Shown here in pieces: positions 25,108-32,957 of a stretch of DNA of 45,262 nt; position 1 is the stretch's first letter; each line of letters begins with the position of its first letter. Both the position numbers and the translations under genes were made by a program. The notes under the pieces were generated by a model. The model searched no databases. It was not told the DNA's origin and worked only from the letters and a program-made list of their open reading frames with translations. The DNA comes from a virus, in the IMG/VR virus record IMGVR_UViG_3300037189_017134, positions 1 through 45,262 of that record; one strand, given 5' to 3'.

Positions 25108-26394
25108 AGTATTCCTGAGTTTTAACTCCTGAATTAGTTTTTCTTTTCGGTTTTCAATATAACTTCGTTCTACTAAAGTTTCCGGAGAAATTGAATACTG
25201 CATCATCAAGTGAGGATACAGACTATTCAAGTCAAATGATGCAACCCAATCATGTTTTCCAACCTGCACTTCTTTAACATATGCACCCTCGAAGGCCGAA
25301 TCTTTATCCTTAATAATGCGAGGAGGAACAATAATATTCTTCTCAAGCAAATAGGAATATGTCATCGAGTCCCACATACGAGTTTGTGCAAACACATCCT
25401 CATAATTAGACTTTGTATCATATGCAAGGGTCAAGGCCAACTCAACGAGTTTCAACTTGTTTTCAAGTTTGAGAATAAGTTCAACGTCTTTAATGTTGTA
25501 TTCGATAAACTTCTGGAAGTTCAGTCGATACAGGTCATTCAGATTGTCATACTCATCGAACGAGATTTTACTTTCACCAATTTCAACATTGGCGATACTA
25601 TTGAGTTTGTAAGACTCTTGTGACTTTCCACCAGGAGCATACCACTTATACAGTTCAATGTAATCAAGTGAAGAAACACCCATCATCTCGTATACGGTTT
25701 GCTGCCGACCCATAACAACAGTCTTTCGCTCCGAAATATAATTCCAAGGCGACAATTTCTTCGCATCATCTTCACCAAGAATTTTACGAAAACGATTAAT
25801 CAAATATGGGATGTCGAAGAATTTTGTATTCCAGCCAGTGAGTACATCTGGACATTTTTTGGTCCAGAGTTCAATGAATTTCTTACAAAGAGTCCACTCA
25901 TCCCTACACTTGATATAGGTTTCATCACCTTGTGTTTCATAAATGCCACAGCCGAAGACGAATGTTTCTCCGCTGAAATACTTAATACAGATGGCAGTAA
26001 TTGGCTCGTTCGCCTCATATGGATCAGGGAATCCATTTTCAGATCCAACCTCAATGTCGATTACAGCAATCGAGATTTTATCTTGCTCCCAATCGACCAT
26101 ACCTTTATGTTGGTCTGCAATAAAAGCATACTCAAATCTTGAATTGCCATAAATCTTTGGACCATTATCGACGCCATCAAATTGTTTGATGAAATCTCTG
26201 GCTTCACGAATATCACCAAAGATTTTCTGGTCGAGGTATTGACCCTCAAGAGTAGTAAATGTAGTTACCTTTTTTGAGGGAACGAATAATGAAGGAGAAT
26301 AGTCAATCCTCTGCTTAACTCGTTTACCCTCAACAATCCCACGATAAAGAATATTGTTTCCAAAAGATTGTACATTTGTATAGAAAGTTGACAT
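25102..26394 (-). CDS. 43A: DNA polymerase gp43, N-terminal part with exonuclease (gp43A)
   Basis: A 430-aa polypeptide with the proofreading exonuclease and the first polymerase motif. It contains Exo I ISIAVIDIEVGS (Asp113, Glu115), Exo II DVLTGWNTKFFDIPYL, Exo III YNIKDVELI, and motif A FDLNSLYPHLMMQYSISPET, after which it stops within about 25 residues (LRNTK-stop). The missing palm, fingers and thumb are encoded by 43B beyond the HNH gene. The start ATG overlaps the preceding small gene. The split falls between motif A and motif B, so neither half is a complete polymerase. Confidence 0.92.
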   Translation of the reverse strand: MSTFYTNVQSFGNNILYRGIVEGKRVKQRIDYSPSLFVPSKKVTTFTTLEGQYLDQKIFGDIREARDFIKQFDGVDNGPKIYGNSRFEYAFIADQHKGMVDWEQDKISIAVIDIEVGSENGFPDPYEANEPITAICIKYFSGETFVFGCGIYETQGDETYIKCRDEWTLCKKFIELWTKKCPDVLTGWNTKFFDIPYLINRFRKILGEDDAKKLSPWNYISERKTVVMGRQQTVYEMMGVSSLDYIELYKWYAPGGKSQESYKLNSIANVEIGESKISFDEYDNLNDLYRLNFQKFIEYNIKDVELILKLENKLKLVELALTLAYDTKSNYEDVFAQTRMWDSMTYSYLLEKNIIVPPRIIKDKDSAFEGAYVKEVQVGKHDWVASFDLNSLYPHLMMQYSISPETLVERSYIENRKEKLIQELKLRNTK

Positions 26395-26702
26395 TAAGAT
26401 TTCAGTAATTGACTCGATGGAAGAATGATGCCGGAACCAAAAATTTGGTCATAATTTTTAGTAAAGTCTTCAGCAGGTTTATAGTAATACACAACATGCT
26501 TTTTGGCAATGGAAATCGTGGTTCCAGTTTTCTGTTCGGCGTGGAGAGGGAATGGAGAAAATCCAACATTAGGTTGACCATTTTGTCCGCGGACAATTGC
26601 AATACCGACAGGATTGCAAAGTACAAATTCGGTTTCGGTTTGAGACTCAACTTCGCTGAGAACATCTTCACCGGTAACTAATTTAAATGCTAAAATATTC
26701 AT
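26394..26702 (-). CDS. Conserved small phage protein, possibly Sm-like barrel
   Basis: A 102-aa protein: MNILAFKLVTGEDVLSEVES, then FVLCNPVGIAIVRGQ and KKHVVYYYKPAEDFTKNYDQ, FGSGIILP. This pattern (K-TGE--I/L-EV, NPVGI, YYxPxExFxxNY) is common in small proteins of T4-like marine phages; the beta-rich start looks like an Sm/SH3-type barrel. It overlaps the polymerase start. Function unknown. Confidence 0.55.
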   Translation of the reverse strand: MNILAFKLVTGEDVLSEVESQTETEFVLCNPVGIAIVRGQNGQPNVGFSPFPLHAEQKTGTTISIAKKHVVYYYKPAEDFTKNYDQIFGSGIILPSSQLLKS

Positions 26703-26720
26703 AATGACTCCAAGTTAAAG

Positions 26721-26794
26721 TGGAGCGGGATATCGGAATCGAACCGATGACGAAAGATTGGAAATCTTTAGTTTTGCCCCTAAACTAATCCCGC
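26721..26794 (-). tRNA. tRNA-Gly (UCC)
   Basis: 74 nt including an encoded CCA. The acceptor GCGGGAT pairs with ATCCCGC; the anticodon stem AAAGA/TCTTT has loop TTTCCAA with anticodon TCC. It is followed on the minus strand by the small gene at 26702 and preceded by its own sigma70-like promoter. Confidence 0.92.
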
Positions 26795-26804
26795 AAGAGA
26801 AGTC

Positions 26805-26833
26805 ATTATATATGAATCTAATACACATGTAAA
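26805..26833 (-). promoter_or_regulatory. Sigma70-type promoter for tRNA-Gly
   Basis: On the minus strand: -35 TTTACA (26828-26833), 17-base spacer, -10 TATAAT (26805-26810), 10 bases upstream of the tRNA. An 11-bp inverted repeat (TACACATGTAA, 26822-26832 with 26842-26852) overlaps the -35 box and could be an operator or a transcript hairpin. Confidence 0.6.
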
Positions 26834-26858
26834 GCATTAAGTTACATGTGTACCATAT

Positions 26859-26932
26859 TGGTTGCGGTGCCTCTGAATCGAACAGGTCCTATAGGTTATG
26901 AGCCTACCGTGCTTCCATCACACTCGCCCGCA
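26859..26932 (-). tRNA. tRNA-Met (CAU)
   Basis: 74 nt with encoded CCA. The anticodon loop CTCATAA has anticodon CAT on a GTAGG/CCTAT stem. The acceptor stem has two mismatches at its inner end. It lacks the three G-C pairs of initiator tRNA, so elongator Met, or Ile if the C is modified to lysidine, is more likely. Confidence 0.8.
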
Positions 26933-26941
26933 ATTTATTTA

Positions 26942-27196
26942 TTAAGTGTAATCTTCAAATACGCCGATAACATCATCGATGTGAATTTTATAAATTTCAT
27001 GCTCAAGTTTTGCTGATCCGTTCCAATTAACGAGCAATTTATCGCCAATTTTTACTTCATCAACATCTTCCGAAACAGCAAGAACTAATGTAGTATCGGG
27101 TTCTTGTGATGATTTCAGTAGAATTCCTGAGGCGGTAACTTTCTCACCTTCAATACGTTGAACAATAATATTTCGATTCAATGGAATGTAATTCAT
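26942..27196 (-). CDS. 31: GroES-like co-chaperonin (gp31-like)
   Basis: An 84-aa protein: MNYIPLNRNIIVQRIEGEKV, then ASGILLKSSQEPDT, VGDKLLV-type VKIGDKLLVNWNGS, and DVIGVFEDYT at the end. This is the co-chaperonin 10 fold with the mobile loop in the ASGILL region, which caps GroEL; T4 gp31 does this to fold the major capsid protein. The ATG at 27196 is used because GAGG lies just upstream and the first residues match the family start. A sigma70-like promoter lies 35 bases upstream. Confidence 0.8.
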   Translation of the reverse strand: MNYIPLNRNIIVQRIEGEKVTASGILLKSSQEPDTTLVLAVSEDVDEVKIGDKLLVNWNGSAKLEHEIYKIHIDDVIGVFEDYT

Positions 27197-27230
27197 AATA
27201 ATCCTCAATAAAAAAGTTGTACAAGTATAT

Positions 27231-27259
27231 ATTATACTAAATATACCATAAGGAGACAA
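27231..27259 (-). promoter_or_regulatory. Sigma70-type promoter for the gp31-like gene
   Basis: Minus strand: -35-like TTGTCT (27254-27259), 17-base spacer, perfect -10 TATAAT (27231-27236). It lies in the 67-base divergent gap between gp31 and the plus-strand island. No equally good promoter for the plus-strand genes was found there; ACTAAATA at about 27237 is only a poor late-box match. Confidence 0.55.
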
Positions 27260-27263
27260 AATA

Positions 27264-27542
27264 ATGGACTTTTTCAAGCTTGTTGCTGAAGTTGGTTTCC
27301 CAATTACTGCAGCCATGGCAGCAGGCTATTTTGTTTTTCTTACGTTAAAGTTCATTTTAGCAGGTGTTACAGGTTCTGTCAAGAGTCTAACTGGAATAAT
27401 TTCAGCATTGGACAACAGAGTCAAAACAATGAACCATGACGTTATTCGTATTGATACCTTGGTGTCAAATGCGTTAGGAATAAAACCGGATGTGGACAGA
27501 ATTGCTAGGGCTGACGGTAAAAATGATGCAAGAAAAGATTGA
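27264..27542 (+). CDS. Small membrane protein, holin-like, first gene of the plus-strand island
   Basis: A 92-aa protein with one hydrophobic segment at about residues 10-35 (GFPITAAMAAGYFVFLTLKF), then an amphipathic helix with repeated V/I and N and a charged tail. AGGAG lies 8 bases upstream of the ATG. It looks like a paralogue of the 93-aa protein two genes on (shared GFPI-AA---GY and RVKTM/RVRML-ND-IR patterns). Size and topology suit a small holin-like or scaffold membrane protein, but no family was recognised. Confidence 0.6.
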   Translation: MDFFKLVAEVGFPITAAMAAGYFVFLTLKFILAGVTGSVKSLTGIISALDNRVKTMNHDVIRIDTLVSNALGIKPDVDRIARADGKNDARKD

Positions 27543-27651
27543 TATAACTCGTATACTTGAAAAATGTGCAAGTAATCTTGACACACAAGAAGTAATTATT
27601 GAGTTGTATCACCTCTCTGAATATCTAAAACAACAAAATAAAAATGGGTGA
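27523..27651 (+). CDS. 42-aa protein of unknown function
   Basis: An acidic helical peptide (MMQEKIDITRILEKCASNLD, then TQEVIIELYHLSEYLKQQNK). It starts inside the end of the preceding gene and overlaps the next start by 8 bases, so it fills the gap between the two paralogous membrane-protein genes. Tight coupling on both sides argues for translation. No family recognised. Confidence 0.5.
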   Translation: MMQEKIDITRILEKCASNLDTQEVIIELYHLSEYLKQQNKNG

Positions 27652-27925
27652 TATAGGCGAATTAATTAATAAATATGGGTTTCCAATTGTTGCTGCTGGC
27701 GGTATGGGTTACCTCATTTATTATGTTTGGCAATGGACAACTCAAGAAATTAAACCTGTGTTGAGTGAAGCAAGTTCGGTTTTAATTGCTATGATTGATC
27801 GTGTTAGAATGTTAGATAATGATTTAATTAGATTAAACCAGAAAATAAACATTGTACAAATGATGCGAGAAATCAAAAATGAAAAAAATATTACTAATAA
27901 TCACAGTAATACTGCTGACAAATAA
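27644..27925 (+). CDS. Small membrane protein, holin-like, paralogue of the first island gene
   Basis: A 93-aa protein with a hydrophobic segment at about residues 11-33 (YGFPIVAAGGMGYLIYYVWQ), followed by a helix and polar tail ending NITNNHSNTADK. It shares the layout and the GFPI motif with the protein starting at 27264, which suggests duplication. The end overlaps the csgF-like start by 47 bases. Possible roles are holin-like pore former or inner-membrane partner of the secretion channel; neither is proven. Confidence 0.6.
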   Translation: MGDIGELINKYGFPIVAAGGMGYLIYYVWQWTTQEIKPVLSEASSVLIAMIDRVRMLDNDLIRLNQKINIVQMMREIKNEKNITNNHSNTADK

Positions 27926-28319
27926 TGTATATGCAGAACAGACATTTCAATTCAAATCTCCTCAATTCAACGGTATTGGATATTCATCTCATGTGCAAAC
28001 TATTGAGAACACAGAATATACGAGAAACCAAGCATTAAATGCAGCAAAAAAACAAGCAGTAATTGATGCGGCGACCGCAAAGGGTAATACAAACCTTGCA
28101 AAATTCTTAAATAACTTTGAGAGCCGAGTATACGCTCAACTTTCAACTCAACTGGTCAACAATCTTTTTGGTGAAAATCCACAGAATAGTGGAACTTTAC
28201 ACCTTGAAGGTAATACGATTCAATATACAAGAAATTCAGATCAGATTTCTTTAACAGTTACAGACAAAAACGGAAATGTGACACAGGTGATTATACCTGT
28301 TGGAACATTTGGACTGTAA
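27879..28319 (+). CDS. csgF: CsgF-like curli assembly protein
   Basis: A 146-aa secreted protein with a clear signal peptide (MKKILLIITVILLTNNVYA, cut before EQ). The mature start QTFQFKSPQFNGIG matches the N-terminal region of CsgF that plugs into the CsgG pore, and the N-Q-x-x-x-A-A stretch after it also fits. In bacteria CsgF sits at the outer face of the CsgG channel and links it to the curlin nucleator. The csgG-like gene follows with no gap, as in curli operons. Confidence 0.82.
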   Translation: MKKILLIITVILLTNNVYAEQTFQFKSPQFNGIGYSSHVQTIENTEYTRNQALNAAKKQAVIDAATAKGNTNLAKFLNNFESRVYAQLSTQLVNNLFGENPQNSGTLHLEGNTIQYTRNSDQISLTVTDKNGNVTQVIIPVGTFGL

Positions 28320-29093
28320 ATGTTAAAATGTATATTTTTAATTCTGATAATGTCTTTACTTGTAGGCTGCACAAATTTACCAGTCATGCAGAATAATAAA
28401 CAGGCGGAATTAATGCAACCAACTCAATTCAAAAGACCATTTCCTGAACCTGCGAGCGGTCAACCAATTGTTATTGCAGTATATTCATTTACGGATAAGA
28501 CTGGACAAAAAAAAGATTCACCTACAATCGCTAAGTTTTCGTCAGCGGTAACGCAAGGTGGTGAAGCTTTACTTTTAAAAGCATTAGCAGATGTTGGTGA
28601 CGGCAAATGGTTCAGAATTGTTGAGCGAGTCAACTTAGACAATTTATTAAAAGAACGTCAATTGATCAGGAATGCAAGAGATGAAGCCAAAGAAGAAAAC
28701 ATACTTCGTCCAATACTCTATGCGGGTATGATTGTTGAAGGTAGTATTGTATCTTACGATTCAAATCAAAAAACTGGCGGATTTGGTATAGCATACTTGG
28801 GAATTGGTCCACAAACAAATTATCAAGAAGATATTGTAACAGTTTCATTACGTGCAATTAATGTTCAAACTGGTGAAGTTATGTTAACTGTAAATACACA
28901 GAAAACTGTTTTGAGTGTTGCCAATTCAATTTCAACATTCAAATTTTTCAAGAAAGGTACGGAAGCATTCGAGAACGAGATTGGTATAACTTCAACTGAA
29001 CCTGGAGTATTCGCAGTTAAATCTGCAATTGAATTGGCAGTTGAGGAGTTGGTTTATGAAGGACGCAGAAAATCACTATGGGTTTTTAAATAA
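28320..29093 (+). CDS. csgG: CsgG-like outer-membrane curli secretion channel lipoprotein
   Basis: A 257-aa lipoprotein with signal peptide and lipobox LLVGC (Cys17). The mature part has IVIAVYSFTDKTGQKK, WFRIVERVNLDNLLKERQLI, LYAGMIVEGSIVSYDS and IVTVSLRAINVQTGEVMLTV, the family signature of CsgG. The length matches E. coli CsgG (277 with leader). CsgG forms a nonameric outer-membrane pore that exports curlin subunits. It follows csgF directly and is followed after 22 bases by a curlin-repeat gene, so a whole export-plus-substrate set is present. Confidence 0.9.
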   Translation: MLKCIFLILIMSLLVGCTNLPVMQNNKQAELMQPTQFKRPFPEPASGQPIVIAVYSFTDKTGQKKDSPTIAKFSSAVTQGGEALLLKALADVGDGKWFRIVERVNLDNLLKERQLIRNARDEAKEENILRPILYAGMIVEGSIVSYDSNQKTGGFGIAYLGIGPQTNYQEDIVTVSLRAINVQTGEVMLTVNTQKTVLSVANSISTFKFFKKGTEAFENEIGITSTEPGVFAVKSAIELAVEELVYEGRRKSLWVFK

Positions 29094-29115
29094 AACAACA
29101 AGGAAATAAACCAAA

Positions 29116-29832
29116 ATGAAAAAATTCACTCGCAATATTGTTATGATGGCAGTATCTTTGATATTTGCCAACTTGACTATGGCGGCAGATTCTGGCGGTA
29201 ATTCAGTTTACATCGATCAAACAAATGCGGATAACTCCACTGTAAGTATCACACAAACTGGAGCAAATAATAGTGTAGGCGACAAAACTAGTCTGTTGAC
29301 TCCACAATTTTCAATTGATGGAAATGCAATGTTTCTTACAATATTACAGACAGGAATGAACAACTCTATCGTTGGTAATTTCATAGGTGGAGATTCTACA
29401 GCAAACATCACGCAACTAGGTAATGGAAACAGTTTGTTCCTCACTCAAGGAAACTTCGGTACAAGTTCTGGTTTATTGAATCTAACATATACCGGAGACA
29501 ATAACACACATAACTTGAATATGGGTGTTTTATCAAATGCTAGTAATTATAATTATTCATTAACGTCTACAGGCACTTCGAATTTAATTACAAGCAAAAT
29601 CAACAGTACCTATACTTTTAATAATATAAACATTATAGGCAATTTTAATGAATTGAACACAACGCAAATTGGAGCAAGTGGAAATCAAACAACGACCGGT
29701 CACTATATCAATACTAATATCATCGGTAGTAACAATAGTGCATCTATAACACAAGATGGAAAAACTAATCCTAACCAGGTCACATTGAATGTTACAGGTT
29801 CTGGCACTTCTATTTCTATCGTTCAGCATTAA
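29116..29832 (+). CDS. Curlin-repeat (CsgA/CsgB-like) secreted protein
   Basis: A 238-aa protein with a signal peptide (to about residue 24, MAA) and then Asn/Thr/Ser/Gly/Gln-rich repeats of the curlin type: VYIDQTNADNSTVSITQTGA, LTILQTGMNNSIVGNF, ANITQLGNGNSLFLTQ, ASITQDGKTNPNQVTL, ending GSGTSISIVQH. The S/T-I-x-Q-x-G-x-x-N spacing is that of curlin strands that stack into amyloid. Repeats are less regular in the middle (about 115-180). It is the likely substrate of the CsgG-CsgF channel. Its last 44 bases overlap the FecR gene. Confidence 0.78.
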   Translation: MKKFTRNIVMMAVSLIFANLTMAADSGGNSVYIDQTNADNSTVSITQTGANNSVGDKTSLLTPQFSIDGNAMFLTILQTGMNNSIVGNFIGGDSTANITQLGNGNSLFLTQGNFGTSSGLLNLTYTGDNNTHNLNMGVLSNASNYNYSLTSTGTSNLITSKINSTYTFNNINIIGNFNELNTTQIGASGNQTTTGHYINTNIIGSNNSASITQDGKTNPNQVTLNVTGSGTSISIVQH

Positions 29833-30814
29833 TTGTTTTGCTGGTATTGGAACAATTACTGAGGAAAAAGGTAGTAGTGAGATAGAGAGAAATAAATCCA
29901 AAATTGATGCCAAAATGAATGGCGGCATCGAATCTATGGATAAAGTGGAAACGGTGAATGGAATTATTGGTATAACTTTTGATGACAATACCAAGGTCAG
30001 AGTCATCGAACATTCAAAATTAGTAATTGATGATTTTGTCTATGATCCAAAATCCAAAGGTGCTGGTAAATTAGCCATGAGAGTGACTTTAGGTACTGTT
30101 CGTTATGCATCAGGTGCAGTTGCTCATGAAAATAATAAAAATGTAGCAATAAGTACCCCAACTGCATCGATTGCGGTTCGGGGTACTGCTTTTACCATGA
30201 CCGTTGATGAGATTGGATCTTCAACCATAATACTTCTACCGAATGTGGATGGAACTGTTGGCGAAATTGAAGTAAAAACTGTTGCAGGAACAGTAGTGCT
30301 GAATCAGGCATTTCAAGCAACAGTAACAAGATTGCCTGAAATTAAACCATTAAAACCAATAATCTTGGCTTTATCGGAATCTGTTATTGATAATATGATG
30401 ATAGTATCTCCACCAAAAGAAATAATGGAGAAGATTGTGCAAGAAACATCAACAAAAGCGGACGCACTTTCATTTAATGGATTAGATGTTAATGCATTAG
30501 ATATTAAACCGTTTGTGAATCCATTGGAATTCAATTCATTGAATATCAATGCTCTAGATGGAAATTATCTATCAAATGTACTAGACAATTTTGATATGAA
30601 TATTTTTGCAGTAGGATTTAATTCAACAAATAATGTTTATATTTTCGATAAAAATTATTATTGGCAAATTGAACGACATATGGGTCAAGATGTCGTAATT
30701 TTAATTTCTAAAGACCGTGGCTATAATATTAATTTGACACAAGATAATAAGTCGATAAATATCAAGAATCAAGATTTTACAACCAATAATATTATTATTA
30801 AACAGTCTAAATGA
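29789..30814 (+). CDS. Secreted FecR-domain protein
   Basis: A 341-aa protein with a signal peptide (MLQVLALLFLSFSINCFA). The region about 55-165 matches a FecR domain: VNGIIGITFDDNTKVRVIEH, LVIDDFVYDP, LGTVRYASGAVAHEN, STPTASIAVRGTAFTMTV. FecR domains act in the periplasm as sensor or scaffold modules. The C-terminal 150 residues show short N-A/S-L-D/N repeats (FNGLDVNALDIKPF, FNSLNINALDG) and a polar end. The start lies within the curlin gene in another frame, and the end overlaps the cyclase start by 4 bases, so the two proteins are probably coupled. Confidence 0.8.
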   Translation: MLQVLALLFLSFSINCFAGIGTITEEKGSSEIERNKSKIDAKMNGGIESMDKVETVNGIIGITFDDNTKVRVIEHSKLVIDDFVYDPKSKGAGKLAMRVTLGTVRYASGAVAHENNKNVAISTPTASIAVRGTAFTMTVDEIGSSTIILLPNVDGTVGEIEVKTVAGTVVLNQAFQATVTRLPEIKPLKPIILALSESVIDNMMIVSPPKEIMEKIVQETSTKADALSFNGLDVNALDIKPFVNPLEFNSLNINALDGNYLSNVLDNFDMNIFAVGFNSTNNVYIFDKNYYWQIERHMGQDVVILISKDRGYNINLTQDNKSINIKNQDFTTNNIIIKQSK

Positions 30815-32871
30815 AAAAATATATTTTATCACCATGGACAGCATTGTTTACAATGATTTTGATGATCGCTATTCGAATATTTGATCCGGGTTTTGTAGAA
30901 TCAGTAAGACTGCGTTATTTCGATCAACTACTAACACAGGATACCACCATCTCTGAACAAGTGCATGTGGTAAATATTGACGATGAGTTTATTCGGCAAA
31001 AAGGTCAGTTCCCGTTCCCAAGAAATGAATATGCAAAGATCATACAAGATTTGTATAGTCGTAATGCTGGGTTGGTTGTGTTTAATGTCTACCTGCCAGA
31101 TGCTGATCGCTTTGGTCAAGATGTTCAACTAGGTAAAACATTAAAAGAAAATCCAACAGTATTTCCTCATGTTGCAGTAAATGATCAAATAACTGATTCT
31201 GTTACACAGGCATTCCGTCCAGGTGTGTCAGTTATCGGAGAAGGTGATGTTGGCGTACACTATAATGCAATTCAACCAAATATACAATCGGTAAATGAAA
31301 ACGCCACAGGTATTGGTGTCGTCAATACTTTGCCCGAAATTGATGGCGTTACACGTAGAATGCCAATGGTTGTTTCAGTTGCAGATCAAATATATCCAAG
31401 CATCAGTCTCGAAACATTGAGAGTTGCTTCTGGCGATCCATCATTTCAGGTAAAAGTAAATCCAACAGGTATTGAAGCAGTAAGAATTCCACAATTCAGA
31501 AAGATTGAGACAGATGAACTTGGTAGAATCTGGGTTAGTTGGAAACACAAACCAATAGAACACTCTCTGGCAAAATTACCAGAAGACTTTGGTGGTGGTA
31601 TTGTAATTGTGGGTCTCACCGCAAAAGGACTTAATAATCCAGTTGCCACCGCAGCAGGAGCAGTCTTTCCGCACTATCTGCAGGGTGCAGTACTGGATAC
31701 ACTAATCAACGGTGAAAACATCACCAGACCCGATTGGTCCACTGGAGCGGAATTACTATACATTGTAATAGCAGTATTACTTTCACTCTATCTTACGAGG
31801 TTCAAACATGGATACATCTTCGCAATCATCTTTGCCGCAGGGACCCACTATGGAGGTAAAGAACTCTTTGTTCGATCAGGCTATTTGGTTGATGCTGTGT
31901 ACCCGATACTTACCCTTACCATTGTGTCTTTCCATGGGTACATTGTTAAATTCCTTGTCGAACTTAACGCCAAACTCCAAATCAAGAAACAATTCGGAAC
32001 CTACCTCTCCCCAGCACTTGTTGAAAAGTTGCAACGAAATCCTGAGTTACTTACGCTTGGTGGTGAGTCGAGAGAGTTATCCATTATGTTCACCGATGTT
32101 CGAGGCTTTACAGCAATATCTGAGCACTATGGAAAAGATGTACAAGGACTAACTAAAATTATGAATCGCTATATGACAGCGATGACTGCAAAGATTATTG
32201 AAAACAACGGAACATTGGACAAGTATATCGGTGATGCCCAGATGGCTTTCTGGAATGCACCATTGGATGAGCCAAACCATGCAAAGATGGCATTGAAAAC
32301 AGCACTACAAATGATGGAGAGTTTAGATGAATTTAATAGAGAAATTGAACCAGAAGGTATCCCTGCCTTTGGTATGGGTTTGGGCATCAATACTGGCATC
32401 GTTGTGGTTGGGAATATGGGGAGCAATCAGCGTTTTGATTATACTTGCCTTGGTGACGCTGTTAACCTAGCATCACGGCTGGAAGGTCAGAGTAAGGGCT
32501 ACGGAGTAAGAATTATTCTTGGCACTTTGACTGCTCAACAAACTGAAGATGAATACGCACTACTAGAACTAGATTGTATTGCAGTTAAAGGAAAAACGGA
32601 AGGAATTAAGATTTTCACTGTTGTCGGAAGGCATGACTGGATGATGCAAAATTCCGGATATGTGTTTGAGACACTTCAACATAATAAGATGTTAGAACTT
32701 TACCGTATGCAGAAATTTGATGAAGCAATACGTTACTGTAAAGAACTAAAGGGCGCATTCTTAGGTCAGATGGATCATTACTACGAACTGTGGATAGATC
32801 GGTGCAATGAAATGAAAACGGCTGGATTGCCAACCGATTGGGATGGAGTTTTTAGGGCGACAAGTAAATAA
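30811..32871 (+). CDS. CHASE2-domain class III adenylate/guanylate cyclase
   Basis: A 686-aa membrane enzyme. A short N-terminal membrane helix (about 9-22) is followed by a CHASE2 sensor domain in the periplasm (about 25-305; VHVVNIDDEF, FPFPRNEYA, GVVNTLPEIDGVTRR). Next come membrane helices at about 313-345 and 362-382, then a cytosolic class III cyclase domain (about 420-605). Both metal Asp residues are present (FTDVRGF, Asp429; DKYIGD, Asp475), as are Lys471 and Thr545 of the ATP-type pair and the transition-state Asn552 and Arg556 (GDAVNLASRLE). The catalytic site looks complete, so it may make cAMP. It is coupled to the FecR gene. Confidence 0.92.
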   Translation: MKKYILSPWTALFTMILMIAIRIFDPGFVESVRLRYFDQLLTQDTTISEQVHVVNIDDEFIRQKGQFPFPRNEYAKIIQDLYSRNAGLVVFNVYLPDADRFGQDVQLGKTLKENPTVFPHVAVNDQITDSVTQAFRPGVSVIGEGDVGVHYNAIQPNIQSVNENATGIGVVNTLPEIDGVTRRMPMVVSVADQIYPSISLETLRVASGDPSFQVKVNPTGIEAVRIPQFRKIETDELGRIWVSWKHKPIEHSLAKLPEDFGGGIVIVGLTAKGLNNPVATAAGAVFPHYLQGAVLDTLINGENITRPDWSTGAELLYIVIAVLLSLYLTRFKHGYIFAIIFAAGTHYGGKELFVRSGYLVDAVYPILTLTIVSFHGYIVKFLVELNAKLQIKKQFGTYLSPALVEKLQRNPELLTLGGESRELSIMFTDVRGFTAISEHYGKDVQGLTKIMNRYMTAMTAKIIENNGTLDKYIGDAQMAFWNAPLDEPNHAKMALKTALQMMESLDEFNREIEPEGIPAFGMGLGINTGIVVVGNMGSNQRFDYTCLGDAVNLASRLEGQSKGYGVRIILGTLTAQQTEDEYALLELDCIAVKGKTEGIKIFTVVGRHDWMMQNSGYVFETLQHNKMLELYRMQKFDEAIRYCKELKGAFLGQMDHYYELWIDRCNEMKTAGLPTDWDGVFRATSK

Positions 32872-32874
32872 ATG

Positions 32875-32950
32875 TGGTGGGTACTGAGGGGCTCGAACCC
32901 CCGACCTACGCCTTGTAAGGGCGCCGCTCTACCAACTGAGCTAAGCACCC
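32875..32950 (-). tRNA. tRNA-Val (UAC)
   Basis: 76 nt with encoded CCA; acceptor GGGTGCT pairs with AGTACCC, anticodon loop CTTACAA (TAC), T-arm GGGGGTTCGAGCCCC. It begins 4 bases after the plus-strand cyclase gene, tail to tail. Confidence 0.95.
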
Positions 32951-32957
32951 ACATTTT

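Noticed and set aside
23183-26394. Intein or group I intron as the cause of the polymerase split
   Set aside because: Both halves and the HNH gene have their own start and stop codons, no intron core elements are seen, and there are no intein splice residues.
30313-30549. Open frames opposite the FecR and cyclase genes
   Set aside because: They have no ribosome sites or recognisable domains and lie opposite strongly supported genes.
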